DNA of 52,006 nt from Neoluteolibacter marinus. GTDB taxonomy: Bacteria; Verrucomicrobiota; Verrucomicrobiia; Verrucomicrobiales; Akkermansiaceae. Positions 8,829 through 18,665 of the stretch are shown here, piece after piece. The notes beneath the pieces were generated by a model that saw nothing but the letters and a program-made list of their open reading frames with translations, was not told the origin of the DNA and did no database searches. The DNA lies in contig NZ_JACZFQ010000092.1 in assembly GCF_014904755.1 (NCBI RefSeq), positions 1 through 52,006 of the forward strand, in the 5' to 3' direction. Numbering within the stretch: position 1 is the stretch's first letter; every line of letters starts with the position of its first letter. A program made the position numbers and the translations under genes.

Positions 8829-9400
8829 GGCGAACCGGGGGGCTGGCCGAGGATCCGCCGGCAGTAGTCGTCGAACAGGTGCAGGGTTTCCGGAGCGCGG
8901 AGGTAACCCATGTGGGATGACACGATGCGATGGTCCGGCCGAGGGTGGAAGAACCTCGAGATGAAGTCGCCGCGGCCTTGCACGAGGCAATGCGACGCCG
9001 TGGCAGGCAGCTGCCGCGAAACCGGGCCGTAGGCGAAGACATGGATGCGGCCCAGGATGCCGGGCGGCAGGTCGAGGTTGTTCAGCAGTTCCAGGCCGCA
9101 ACTGCCGGCGAGCAGGATGACCCGTTCGTGTTTCGAAAAGCGGCGGGCCACCTCCTCGCGATGGCGCTGGCGGAATGCCGGCCTTCGCGAGCCGAGGTAG
9201 TGGCGGATGTTGTTGAAGCTCGCGGTGGCGAGGGAGAACTTCCCCGGGAAGGGAAAGCTCGGATGGTAGGGGAAATTGTGCGGCAGCCACATGTCGGACG
9301 GCAGCCAGCTGCGGGATTGGAAGTCCCGCTGGTCGCGCGACAAGCCGGTGCAGCCGCGCACGCTGTGCCCGGTGATGAAGGCGGCGATGGCCGTGCTCAT
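8825..9400 (-). CDS. Conserved-looking unknown protein in the glycosyltransferase operon
   Basis: A 191-residue protein from ATG 9400, overlapping both neighbours by ATGA. The pattern resembles an alpha/beta domain: a strand VILLAGSCG followed by a helix LELLNNLDLP, then IHVFAYGPVS, HCLVQGRGDFISRFF, and a late His in SSHMGYLRAPE. The GxxD-then-His order recalls the last part of alpha/beta hydrolases, and LLAGSCGLELL might hold a nucleophile (Ser or Cys), but there is no clean GxSxG. There is no signal peptide or membrane segment. It could be a degenerate thioesterase/hydrolase serving the pathway. I do not recognise a named family. Confidence 0.75.
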   Translation of the reverse strand: MSTAIAAFITGHSVRGCTGLSRDQRDFQSRSWLPSDMWLPHNFPYHPSFPFPGKFSLATASFNNIRHYLGSRRPAFRQRHREEVARRFSKHERVILLAGSCGLELLNNLDLPPGILGRIHVFAYGPVSRQLPATASHCLVQGRGDFISRFFHPRPDHRIVSSHMGYLRAPETLHLFDDYCRRILGQPPGSP

Positions 9401-10545
9401 ACGGCGGAGAAGTCGTTGCTGTCGCGCACCCGGTAGTGCCGGGTGCGCCAGCGGATGGTGCGGCTCAACATGCCGTGCAGCAGGTGCAGCGGCTGCAGCA
9501 GTTCGGAAGCGATCGATAGCAGCGGGCGGTGCAGCCCGGCGCCGAAGAAGCGGCTTTGCACGAGGACCAGCACGCTCATGCGGACGAGGATCACCGCGGC
9601 CATGACCGCGGCGGCTTGCCACGAGGCGATGATCGCGGCGAGGAACCACAACCCGGCGAAGAGCAGCGGGGGAAGGCCGTGGAGCGCAAAGATCAAGCCT
9701 TGCACCGCGAGCGACTGGCGCCTCATCAGCAGCAAGGTGAACACGTACCAGCGGTGCATGTATTCCAGGTAATGCGCCAGGTTCCTGACCCCGGTGCGGA
9801 CCCGGACCGGCGCCTTCGACTGGTGGATCGATCCCCCGTTTTTCAGAATCAGGGTGGCCAGCGCGAGATCGTCAGTGAGCTCGCGGAGGATCGGCCGGAA
9901 ATGGCCGATGTGGTCCAGGCGCTCGCGGCGGAGCACGTAGCCCATGCCGTTCAGGGTGAAGGCTGGCAACAGCCGCGAGGTGCCGAGATAGGTGAAGGCC
10001 GAGTTGTTGTTCACGAACTGGCCGAGCAGGTCGGAGGCGAGCGTCCCGGACGACTCGTAGCTCGGCAGCCCGGTCGCCACGCTGTGGACGGAAGCCGCCG
10101 TCACCAGCGCCGCGGCGCTTTCCGGGCCGAGGGTGGTGTCGTCGTCGAGGACGCAGAAATAGGGTTCCGTCACCAGCGCGGTGGCCCGCTCCAGTTTCCA
10201 AAGCTTGGGATTGATGCCGTCGGGACAGGGGGGGCAGCCTTCGACCTGCAGCACGGCGTCCGGGTGCTCGCGGCGGAGTTTTTCCGCGACCCGCCAGGCT
10301 TCCGGATCGTCGTCATCGATCAACCACAGGAAGCGCTGGCCGGCGAGGGCGCCGAGGTTGATGGCCAGCCGCGATTCCAGCAAGGGGTCGCCGCTGAGGA
10401 TGGGCTGGACGATGGCAAGCGTTCCGGCGGGGAGTTCGGTGGCATCGCTGTCGGGCAACGTACGGGCGTAGGAGACAGCGAGCAGGGCGCGCAGCAGCAG
10501 GGAGCCGAGATAGACGGCGGCGACGGTGAGCAGGGCGGTCATCAT
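9397..10545 (-). CDS. GT2/GT21 glycosyltransferase, ceramide-glucosyltransferase-like (HpnI-like)
   Basis: 382 residues. An N-terminal membrane segment (LLTVAAVYLGSLLLRALLAV) precedes a GT-A catalytic domain with D-rich motifs LIDDDD (76-80) and VLDDDTTL (around 133-138), a later ELTDDLALA, and HRW near the end as a QxxRW-like motif. Two or three membrane helices follow (LIFALHGLPPLLFAGLWFLAAI, AAVMAAVILVRMSVLVLV; written here in pieces). This layout is that of GT21 enzymes that glycosylate lipids at the inner membrane. The start is set by a strong AAGGAGG located 7 bases before ATG 10545. The gene overlaps both neighbours by 4 bp. Confidence 0.87.
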   Translation of the reverse strand: MMTALLTVAAVYLGSLLLRALLAVSYARTLPDSDATELPAGTLAIVQPILSGDPLLESRLAINLGALAGQRFLWLIDDDDPEAWRVAEKLRREHPDAVLQVEGCPPCPDGINPKLWKLERATALVTEPYFCVLDDDTTLGPESAAALVTAASVHSVATGLPSYESSGTLASDLLGQFVNNNSAFTYLGTSRLLPAFTLNGMGYVLRRERLDHIGHFRPILRELTDDLALATLILKNGGSIHQSKAPVRVRTGVRNLAHYLEYMHRWYVFTLLLMRRQSLAVQGLIFALHGLPPLLFAGLWFLAAIIASWQAAAVMAAVILVRMSVLVLVQSRFFGAGLHRPLLSIASELLQPLHLLHGMLSRTIRWRTRHYRVRDSNDFSAV

Positions 10546-11501
10546 GCCGGTTCCTCCTTTTGCCAGCGGATGAAGCGGTCGACGCCTTCTTCCAGGCTCA
10601 CGCTGGGCGGGCCGAGGACGCGCAGGCATTTGGCGACGTCGAAGGTCTTGCTGTAGCCGAGCACCCCGATGCCGAAGCGGGTGATGGGTGGCTCGGTCGT
10701 GGACCGGAAACCCTTGTAGAACCACTCGATCAGGGTCGCGATGACCAGGGCGCGGTCGCGCGAGATCCGGCGTGTGGGCGGGGGGATGTCGAGGCGCCGG
10801 AAGATGTCGGCGATGAAGGCCTGAATCTCCACCGGTTGGTTGTTGGTGAGGTTGATCTCGCCGTCCACCGCCGGGTCGATCGCTGCCCGCAGCAGGTAGT
10901 CGCACAGCGACTCGATGCAGATCAGGTCGCCGGTCGCCGGTGGTCCGGGACGGGAGATGGCGGCCATCCGGCCTTCGCGGGCGGCACGCAGGATGCGCGG
11001 GAACAAGACGGTGTCGCCGGCGCCGAAGACCGCCCGCGGCCTGAGAATGCACCAGCTTCCAGGGAAGCCGCGCACGACCTCCTCGCCTTCGGATTTCGTC
11101 CGCGCGTAGTGATTCACGTAGCCGGGGCCGATCGGGCTGTCCTCGGTCATGCCCTCCTGGTCGCACTCGCGGTAGAAGACGGAGCTGGAGGAGATGTAGA
11201 TGAGTTTCGGGACGCCGCGGGCGACGCAGAAATCGCGGACGTGGCGGGTCGCCGTCACGTTCTGGAGGCGGAACTCCGCGAGGGATCCCCATGGCGATGA
11301 ACGCGCGGCGGCGTGGATGACGACGTCAGGCGTCCAGTCGAGTTCGAGCGGGCGGGTGAGGTCGGCGCGGACGTAGCCGGGCAGCTCCGTGGCACGGCGG
11401 CCGAGGCCGCGGATTTCGAGGTCGTCGCGATCCGCGAAGCGACGGCAGAACGATCCGCCGACAAAGCCCGATGCGCCGGTGACGAGGATGCGGGTTTTCA
11501 T
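10542..11501 (-). CDS. NAD-dependent epimerase/dehydratase (3-beta-HSD/OleD-like SDR)
   Basis: 319-residue extended SDR. The Rossmann motif TGASGFVGG spans residues 8-16. The active site is visible as SSSS (104-107), Y132 and K136 in YARTK. RPRAVFGAGDT is the usual substrate-domain block. The fold and the SVFY..C.QEG..ED sequence resemble 3-beta-hydroxysteroid dehydrogenase and OleD-type enzymes more than sugar epimerases, so a beta-keto or beta-hydroxy acyl substrate is plausible. The nearby glycosyltransferases leave a sugar substrate possible. The ATG at 11501 overlaps the adenylate-forming enzyme stop by ATGA, and the stop overlaps the GT2 start. Confidence 0.88.
   Translation of the reverse strand: MKTRILVTGASGFVGGSFCRRFADRDDLEIRGLGRRATELPGYVRADLTRPLELDWTPDVVIHAAARSSPWGSLAEFRLQNVTATRHVRDFCVARGVPKLIYISSSSVFYRECDQEGMTEDSPIGPGYVNHYARTKSEGEEVVRGFPGSWCILRPRAVFGAGDTVLFPRILRAAREGRMAAISRPGPPATGDLICIESLCDYLLRAAIDPAVDGEINLTNNQPVEIQAFIADIFRRLDIPPPTRRISRDRALVIATLIEWFYKGFRSTTEPPITRFGIGVLGYSKTFDVAKCLRVLGPPSVSLEEGVDRFIRWQKEEPA
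10553..10559 (-). promoter_or_regulatory. Strong Shine-Dalgarno for the GT2 gene
   Basis: The minus strand reads AAGGAGG followed by seven bases and the ATG at 10545. It sits inside the last codons of the SDR gene. It is notable because most genes in the window lack such a site, and it decides the start of the GT2 gene. Confidence 0.85.
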
Positions 11502-12814
11502 GCCGGTCGGGAGATGCAGCGGATGCGCTTGGGTTTTTCGGCCGGAGGTGGGTCGATCCATGGCGAGAAATGGATGTCGGGTTTTGCAAGGTCCAGGCTG
11601 TCGGCCATCCGCGAGAGGGCGACGGCCATGGCTGTCTCGGCGATGTCGCCGGCCGGGCGGATCCTGACTTCCCAGCGGCGTCCATGTTGCTCGATCCGGT
11701 AGCGATCCGGCGGCGGTTCCATGGTGTAGATCGCCTGCCGCAGGGTGTCGGGGAAGACCGGCGCCAGCACGCCCCGGGGGTCGGGCAGCCACAGCACTTC
11801 CTCGGCGCGGCCCTCGATGCTGCTCAGGCAGAGATTGGCACTGCCGCAGGGACAAGGGGTCGGCGACAGGCGGAGAAGGTCGTCGACCTGGTAGCGGACG
11901 AACCACTGGGCCGTCCGCGAGAAGTCGGTGATGATCGCATGTAAGCGGTCCCGCGAATCGTCCAGCCACACCGGCTCGACGTGCAGCGAGTCCTCGTGGA
12001 GATGGATCCGGCCCTCCTTGCAGGTGCTGCCCAGCAGCCCTTCGGCGGCCTGATAGACCTGCGCGACGGGTTGACGGAAGACGGCTTCGATGAGCTGCCG
12101 GTCACGCGGATCGAGCACCTCCGCGACCGAGATGACCTGGCGCGGCTGCAGGCCGGTGGCGTGCTCGCTTTCCCGTCGCGCGATGGCGGCAAGCACGGTG
12201 GCCGGTGCGACGAGGACTTCGGGATCCAGCTCGGCAAGCCGCCGCATCAAGCCGTCGAAGGGCAGGGTGAGGTCGAAGTAGCTGAAGTGAACCCGCCGGC
12301 TCGACAGGGTGGAGTAGAGGTTGCTGCCGGCGCGCAGGAAGAAGGCGATCCGCAAGGGCCGGGCGAAGGGATTGAGGACTTGGCGGAGGGAAGCCGGGGA
12401 CAGCATCCGGCCGAGCACCTGGCCGGCCCAGCGACAGCGATCCGCCTGCGAGACCAGGAAAACGTGGCGCGATCCCGAGGTTCCCGACGACAGCCCGACG
12501 GTGATGCCGCCGGCGAGCTGCGGCCGGAAATCGCGCTCTTGCTCGGCCCGTAGCGCGATGGCGCTGGCTTCCTGCAGGGTGATGCCGGAAGGATTCAGCT
12601 GGTCGAACCGGGCGAGGAACTCGCGCTTGGTTATCACCGGCAGGGAACTCAGTTCCGGTGGCATGCCGCGGTAGTAGGGCGAGCGGGTCACCAGCTTTCC
12701 GAGGAAGCACCGGAGCCGCGCTTGTTGCCGGGCCAGCAGCCGGACCCGGTCGCGGGTGTCCCGGAACCAGCGCGTCGCGGCGAAGTGCCACAGGACCAGA
12801 AGTCGATCATTCAC
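11498..12814 (-). CDS. Adenylate-forming enzyme, PaaK/F390 synthetase-related
   Basis: 438 residues from a GTG at 12814, close to the 430 residues usual for the TIGR02304-type putative adenylate-forming family that I believe this belongs to. The nucleotide-binding loop is GLSSGTSGS (about 107-115). Other blocks are YYRGMPPELSSLPVITK near residue 50, the VYQAAEG block in the middle (the usual adenylate-binding Y.xxE position), and CPCGS...IEGRAEE, as in PaaK. Such enzymes activate a carboxylate as an acyl-adenylate. The acid and the final acceptor (CoA, thiol or amine) are unknown. It overlaps the hydrolase upstream by 8 bp and the SDR downstream by 4 bp. Upstream frame extension is a shadow of the hydrolase gene. 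Confidence 0.85.
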   Translation of the reverse strand: MNDRLLVLWHFAATRWFRDTRDRVRLLARQQARLRCFLGKLVTRSPYYRGMPPELSSLPVITKREFLARFDQLNPSGITLQEASAIALRAEQERDFRPQLAGGITVGLSSGTSGSRHVFLVSQADRCRWAGQVLGRMLSPASLRQVLNPFARPLRIAFFLRAGSNLYSTLSSRRVHFSYFDLTLPFDGLMRRLAELDPEVLVAPATVLAAIARRESEHATGLQPRQVISVAEVLDPRDRQLIEAVFRQPVAQVYQAAEGLLGSTCKEGRIHLHEDSLHVEPVWLDDSRDRLHAIITDFSRTAQWFVRYQVDDLLRLSPTPCPCGSANLCLSSIEGRAEEVLWLPDPRGVLAPVFPDTLRQAIYTMEPPPDRYRIEQHGRRWEVRIRPAGDIAETAMAVALSRMADSLDLAKPDIHFSPWIDPPPAEKPKRIRCISRPA

Positions 12815-13679
12815 GGAGGACGTGGGTGGTGCCGCCGAGCTGGTCCCAGGTCTGGGCGCAGTGCGACGGGATGATCCTCGGCGCTGTCGCCGCCGCTTGC
12901 AGTTGCACCAGCCTCCCGAAGGTGTCGTCGTAGTCCGTGGAGTCGTCGAACAGGCGGTAGGCGATCCGTGACGGCCGGCGGTCCTGGTCGAGGCCTTCGA
13001 TTTTCCAGCAGGCATCGCCGACCAGGAACACCTCGCCCAGATGGCCGGCATGAAAGGCAAGGCCGAGTTGCGACGCGGTGTGTCCCGGCAAGTCGAGACC
13101 GAGCAGGCTGGCATCGCCAAGGAGATCGCGTCCGCTTTCAAAGGGGCGCCACCCGGTCGGCAGGGGCACGGCGGGCTGGTCCTCGGCGTGGCAAACTCGC
13201 GAGTCGAAGTCCGCCGGCAGGAGGTCGCGGAGGTAGGCCCGCTGCAAGCGCCCGAGACGGCCCGCCTTCTCCCGCAGGGAACGCTCCTTGCGGGTGGCGA
13301 TGAAACGCGAGCGGGGAAAGTCCCGCAGGCCGGCGATGTGGTCGGCGTGGAAGTGCGAGATGATCACGATCCCGATGTCGTCCGCGCGAATGCCGCGGGC
13401 CTCGAGCTGTGCCAGCAACTCTTCCTCCGGAGGCAGCGACACCGGCGTGATGATCCTGTAGAGGCATTCGGGGAAGCGCCGGGTCGCCTCGTTGAAATGC
13501 CGCGAGTAGCCGGTGTCGTAGAGGATCAACCCGTGGCGCGGATGCTCGATCAACCCGACCAGCGCCGGGAAGTCGATCGCCCGCCTGCCGCCGCCGCGCA
13601 GTGCGATGCACTCCGGGTGCTGGCAATGACCGACCTTCAGCAGGTCGAATTTGACGGGGGGAAGGAACGGAGCGGTCAT
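12807..13679 (-). CDS. Metallo-beta-lactamase-fold hydrolase (lactonase-like)
   Basis: 290 residues. The di-metal motif is H109-x-H111-x-D113-H114 (SHFHADH), followed by the LPGHTASQ His and the VGDACW bridging Asp, and a C-terminal SHCAQ His. The YDTGYSRHF stretch also fits AHL-lactonase-like and related esterase members. In this operon it follows the KAS III gene by a single base (TGA-G-ATG), so it may hydrolyse a thioester or lactone made from the condensation product. Quorum quenching is an alternative reading, but the operon context argues against it. No signal peptide is seen, so it should act in the cytosol. Confidence 0.87.
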   Translation of the reverse strand: MTAPFLPPVKFDLLKVGHCQHPECIALRGGGRRAIDFPALVGLIEHPRHGLILYDTGYSRHFNEATRRFPECLYRIITPVSLPPEEELLAQLEARGIRADDIGIVIISHFHADHIAGLRDFPRSRFIATRKERSLREKAGRLGRLQRAYLRDLLPADFDSRVCHAEDQPAVPLPTGWRPFESGRDLLGDASLLGLDLPGHTASQLGLAFHAGHLGEVFLVGDACWKIEGLDQDRRPSRIAYRLFDDSTDYDDTFGRLVQLQAAATAPRIIPSHCAQTWDQLGGTTHVLRE

Positions 13680-13680
13680 C

Positions 13681-14691
13681 TCAGTAGGTGAACACGATGC
13701 CGCCGATCGAGACGCCGGCGCCGGAGCCTAACAGCAATGCGGTGCGGCCGCGGGCGAGGCCGTGGCGATGGATGGCGAAATGGAGGGCGGTGGGCAGTGA
13801 AGCCCCGACCTGGTTGCCGAAGGTGCCGAAGACATCGACCATCCGTTCCGCGCCGATGCCGAGCAGCTTCGGCAGGTGATCCAGCGCCTGCCGGCTGGCC
13901 TGGTGCGGGATCAGCAGGGCCAGGTCGTCGCGCACGACACCCGCTTCATCCAGAAGTCCCTCGACGAACCGCGGCAGCTCGCGGGCGACCAGCGCGAACA
14001 AGGGGCGGCCGCGCATTTCGAAAAGCGCTCGGGCGTGGCCGTCATCGCCACGCCGGTGGAAGCGCGAGCCGCCGGAGCGGATGCGGCAGAGATCCGCGCC
14101 TTCCGGCAAGGTGATGCTGCGCGAGGCGAGCAGGCGGGAGGACTCGTCCGCGGCGGCGGGTCGCAGGACGACCGCCGCCGCCCCGTCGCCGAACAGGCCG
14201 TTCTCCCGCAGGTTCCTGAAGTCGGTGGTGAAGCTCGCGATGTCGGCGGAAGCGATCATCACGTGGCGGTAGCGGCCGCTTGCAATCGCGCAGGACATCA
14301 GGTCCAGCGCCTGCAGGAAGGACAGGCAGCTGGCGCCGATGTCGAGGGAAGCGACGCGGTGCGACCTGTCCCCCAGCTCGGCGAGCACCATCGCGGCATT
14401 GTAAGGCAGCGCCTGGTCCATGGTCGCGGAGGCGCAGACGAGGCAGTCGATGTCCTCCCAAGACAGCCCCGCATCAACGAGGGCCTCCCGGATGGCGGCG
14501 GCGGCGAGCTGGGAAGCGGTTTCGCGGGTCGCGACGTGGCGTTGGAGGACGCCGGTGACGCGGCGGCTTTCGCCGGCGGGCAGGTCGAGGCGGCGGTCCA
14601 GTTCGCCGGCTGTCAGGATGAACTCCGGCACCGCGACTCCCGTGCCCGCGATCGCGACACGGCGGACGGGGGAGGGGGCGGGAGAGATCAT
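13681..14691 (-). CDS. Beta-ketoacyl-ACP synthase III family protein (FabH/OleA-like)
   Basis: 336-residue thiolase-fold condensing enzyme with an intact triad: C122 (GASCLSF), H263 (IPHQAS) and N293 (FGNQVGAS). N-terminal VAIAGTGVAVPE and C-terminal LLGSGAGVSIGGIVF are typical of KAS III. It performs a decarboxylative or Claisen condensation of acyl thioesters. The genes after it (hydrolase, adenylate-forming enzyme, SDR, glycosyltransferases) and the absence of other fab genes point to a specialised pathway rather than housekeeping FabH. It opens the seven-gene operon; 123 bp separate it from the oxidoreductase stop upstream, room enough for a promoter. Confidence 0.9.
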   Translation of the reverse strand: MISPAPSPVRRVAIAGTGVAVPEFILTAGELDRRLDLPAGESRRVTGVLQRHVATRETASQLAAAAIREALVDAGLSWEDIDCLVCASATMDQALPYNAAMVLAELGDRSHRVASLDIGASCLSFLQALDLMSCAIASGRYRHVMIASADIASFTTDFRNLRENGLFGDGAAAVVLRPAAADESSRLLASRSITLPEGADLCRIRSGGSRFHRRGDDGHARALFEMRGRPLFALVARELPRFVEGLLDEAGVVRDDLALLIPHQASRQALDHLPKLLGIGAERMVDVFGTFGNQVGASLPTALHFAIHRHGLARGRTALLLGSGAGVSIGGIVFTY

Positions 14692-14814
14692 CGGTGGCGG
14701 GGGAGTACGGTCGGACGCGAGGCTAAGTCGGCGGCGCGAGACAACTCAAAGTGCAAATTCCGATGTTGGGATCGGGCGAATCGATGTTCCGCTTCATCCT
14801 GCCGGCCGGCGGGA

Positions 14815-16071
<1,257 letters not shown>

Positions 16072-16232
16072 GGCCGGAGGCGTAGGCGGAAGAACGCCCG
16101 GCGTCGAGGCCGAGCTTCACAGAAGGAAGGTTCCCGGCCTGATTCCCGGCATCTGGTGTCGTGGCGCTTGGGGTGTCGCCCGAGCTGGAGCTTGAACCAC
16201 GGGGTGGACCGGGTTGGCTTGTCCTCATGGGC

Positions 16233-16858
16233 ATGACGATCCAGTGGAAGGCCCAGCGGCTCGACGAAGGGGAGGAACCGGATCTCCGGATCGCGGAGTG
16301 CCTGGTCGAGATCGAGGGTAGGATCGAAATCGACGGCCAGCCCGCGGGAGAACTGGCTGGATTCTACCTGTGGTCGGACGTCCCCGACCAGGCCTTCTTC
16401 GACCTGTGGGACCTCGACGGCGCGACTTACGGGGTCTTCGAGGAGATCATCGATCACGGACGAGACCGTTTTCGGGAACCGCTTCCGCGCCTTCTGGAAA
16501 GTGCGTCCGGAATCCTCGGCATCCATTACGTCGCCATGTCACCCCCGTTCCGCCGTCGCGGGTTGGGCAGCAAGCCATCGGCGAAATCGTCCAAGCGTGG
16601 GCTGACCCGCGCGTCGGAGCCGTGCTGCTCAACGCCGACCCGCTGCAGCACCGCCCGCGCGGCTACGACGACTTCGACGACGAAGTGCGAGACTTGCCGT
16701 GGAACGCCACTGCCGAGGACATGGCACGCCTGATGGACCACTTCCGCGGCTGGGGCATGCAGCGGCTGCCGCGGACGAAGTTCATGGTATCGGCCCCGGC
16801 CACCTTGGCCGCAAGCGTTGCCAGCGCATGGCCTCCCTGCCCGGTCCTCGACTACTAG
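16233..16858 (+). pseudogene. Frameshifted GNAT-type acetyltransferase
   Basis: Two frames together make one protein. The first (ATG at 16233, or 16227) runs through AGFYLWSDVPDQAFF and IHYVAMSPPFRRRGLG, ending in the acetyl-CoA-binding RxxGLG loop. The coding signal then moves by -1 near 16561-16570 into QQAIGEIVQAWADPRVGAVLLNADPLQH and ends at TAG 16858. Adding one base between GGG and CAGCAA restores RRGLGQQAIGE, as expected for GNAT motif A. It is either a true inactivating deletion or a sequencing error. No classical slippery heptamer is visible, so programmed frameshifting is unlikely. The substrate is unknown. It stands alone, convergent with the Fic gene. Confidence 0.7.
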
Positions 16859-16924
16859 AGCACCAGTGATTGCTTCCGGGTCCGTTCCACTGGCAAAAAT
16901 GGTGATTGAGGCGGACCGGTATCC

Positions 16925-18493
16925 TCAGTCCGTTCCGCCTGCATTTTCCTTCATCCCCAACTCGTCCCGGATCACCGCTTCCATCGCCGCGACTTCCGCA
17001 TCGGTCAGCTTCTCGAACTCCTCCAGCTTCCGCTTCGTTTTCGACAAGGTTCCGCCGTTCTGCCGGCACAGCTTCACGAACAAATCCGCGATCCGGTCCG
17101 GCAGTTCAACGATGTCGCGCATTTTCGCGCGGATATCGTCGTAGCTGGCCAGATACTGGAGCTCTGCCGGCAACTCGGCTTCGATGGTTTCGCGGATAAA
17201 ATCGATCGTGATCCGGGTCAGCTCCGTGCAGTCGATGTAGCGGTAGAAGTCCGCGGTGTCGTTCGTCACGGTCATCCGTTGCCGCTCGTCCAGCGTGTAT
17301 TCGACAAGCTGCATCAAGGGCTTCGAGAAGCTCTCCAAGGCCTGATCATACTCCCGCGGCCGGTTCAGGATCACCGCCGACACCGGCAGGATGATGCCCT
17401 TCGGGCCGAAGCTGTTCCTTGCCAGCACATGGTGCAGCAAGAAGCGATGGATGCGGCCGTTGCCGTCGCTGAACGGGTGGAGGAAATCGAAGGCGAACGA
17501 TACGACGGCGGCGGCAACTAGAGTAGGGACCGGGGAAGTTGACGCTGTAATGTTCCCGACAAAGTGAAGCTGCCCGGCCGTGATGCCGCGGGCCATCTGG
17601 AGGAATTGATCCATCAACTCGTCGAGATCCTCCGGTTTCGGAGCGGCGAAATGGATCCGCTCGTGCCCGGGTCCGAGTGTTTCCCCGACATAGACCTGTT
17701 CGTTGATCGAGCTTCGCCAGCCCTCGTTCGCATACCTCGGATCGACGATGGCTTTTTGTAGTTCCACGAGCGCGTCCTTCTCGAGGAAGCTCCGGTGCCA
17801 TGCCTGCTCCAACAGGCTGATGAACTTCTCCGCCCGCTTCTGATCCGGGGTTTCCCGTTCGATGTCGTGGCTGCTCTTGCTTTCCTTGGCGTAGAGGTAG
17901 CGCACCGCCCGCTGGAAAATCTCCGGCGGATATTCGCCCGCGATCTCCGCGCAACGGTTCCGCAACGCCCTTTCGTTCCACTCGCCCGTCCCTTTCCAGC
18001 GCACCATCGGGGCGAACTCCAACGACCCCAGGAGGTTCACGTTGATCCGCTGCCGTTTGACCTTCTTCACGGACCCGGTCACGTAGATCTCCTTGTCGAG
18101 AAGGTCCACATAGCCACCCATCTCCAGGTCCGGTAAATCCAGCCTCGTCCGGGTGAATTCCTCGTAAAGCCACCAGATCACCCGGGCATAGCGGCCGGTC
18201 GGTTTGCTCCGGACGTGGGCGGCCACTTCCACCGCCTCCAACTGGGGGAGCACCTTGCGAAGCAGTTCCAAGTGAAGGCCCTCCCGCTTGAGCCCGAATT
18301 CGAGGTGGGCAAACACGTCCTCCCCGAGATCCCGCGTCGCGGGAAGGTACTCGATTTCCCGCCCATCCTTCTCCATCAGCCGCCTCACCCCTTTGGCGAG
18401 CGCCCGGCTCTCTCGCCAGTAGGGCAGGGTCACCACGGCGAACCTCTCGGCCAGCCAAGCATAGCCAATTCGATTACTTTCGGGCGCTTCCAC
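16925..18493 (-). CDS. Fic family protein
   Basis: 522 residues from a GTG at 18493; an in-frame stop lies shortly upstream. The Fic active site is complete: H339-PFSDGNGRIH-R350, matching HxFx(D/E)GNGRxxR. This predicts transfer of AMP (or another nucleotide) from NTP to a protein hydroxyl. An upstream helix with SSHDIERE (about 207-214) resembles the inhibitory SxxxE(G/N) motif, with Arg after Glu, so auto-inhibition is likely. N- and C-terminal helical regions flank the core as in large single-chain Fic proteins. It lies downstream of the STAND gene on the same strand, 321 bp away, which suggests accessory DNA. No antitoxin gene is adjacent. Confidence 0.93.
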   Translation of the reverse strand: MEAPESNRIGYAWLAERFAVVTLPYWRESRALAKGVRRLMEKDGREIEYLPATRDLGEDVFAHLEFGLKREGLHLELLRKVLPQLEAVEVAAHVRSKPTGRYARVIWWLYEEFTRTRLDLPDLEMGGYVDLLDKEIYVTGSVKKVKRQRINVNLLGSLEFAPMVRWKGTGEWNERALRNRCAEIAGEYPPEIFQRAVRYLYAKESKSSHDIERETPDQKRAEKFISLLEQAWHRSFLEKDALVELQKAIVDPRYANEGWRSSINEQVYVGETLGPGHERIHFAAPKPEDLDELMDQFLQMARGITAGQLHFVGNITASTSPVPTLVAAAVVSFAFDFLHPFSDGNGRIHRFLLHHVLARNSFGPKGIILPVSAVILNRPREYDQALESFSKPLMQLVEYTLDERQRMTVTNDTADFYRYIDCTELTRITIDFIRETIEAELPAELQYLASYDDIRAKMRDIVELPDRIADLFVKLCRQNGGTLSKTKRKLEEFEKLTDAEVAAMEAVIRDELGMKENAGGTD

Positions 18494-18516
18494 GCCATTT
18501 TGATTACGATTCTCTC

Positions 18517-18665
18517 AAAACAATTACAAATCGGGATTTTTCTTAAATTTCGATTATGAAAATCAACATCCCTATCAAAGACCACTTCTCCGGAATCCCC
18601 TCTCAAAACCATTACGAAACTCCCAGAACTGTTACCAATTGCCGCCCTGGCGAAAAAACGATTAC
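18517..18665 (+). repeat. Three AAAACNATTAC direct repeats upstream of the Fic gene
   Basis: The 321-bp gap between the STAND and Fic genes holds no credible ORF and is the most AT-rich stretch nearby. The 11-mer AAAACNATTAC occurs at 18517-18527, 18605-18615 and 18655-18665, in the same orientation. The first two copies sit in a longer near-repeat beginning CTCTCAAAAC (18512-18530 and 18600-18618, two mismatches). A half-matching TTTTGATTAC is at 18498. They lie just before the Fic GTG and may be an operator or promoter element. Confidence 0.55.

Noticed and set aside
12807-13679. AHL lactonase (quorum quenching) for the MBL-fold gene
   Set aside because: The HxHxDH motif is shared by many families and the operon points to a biosynthetic role.
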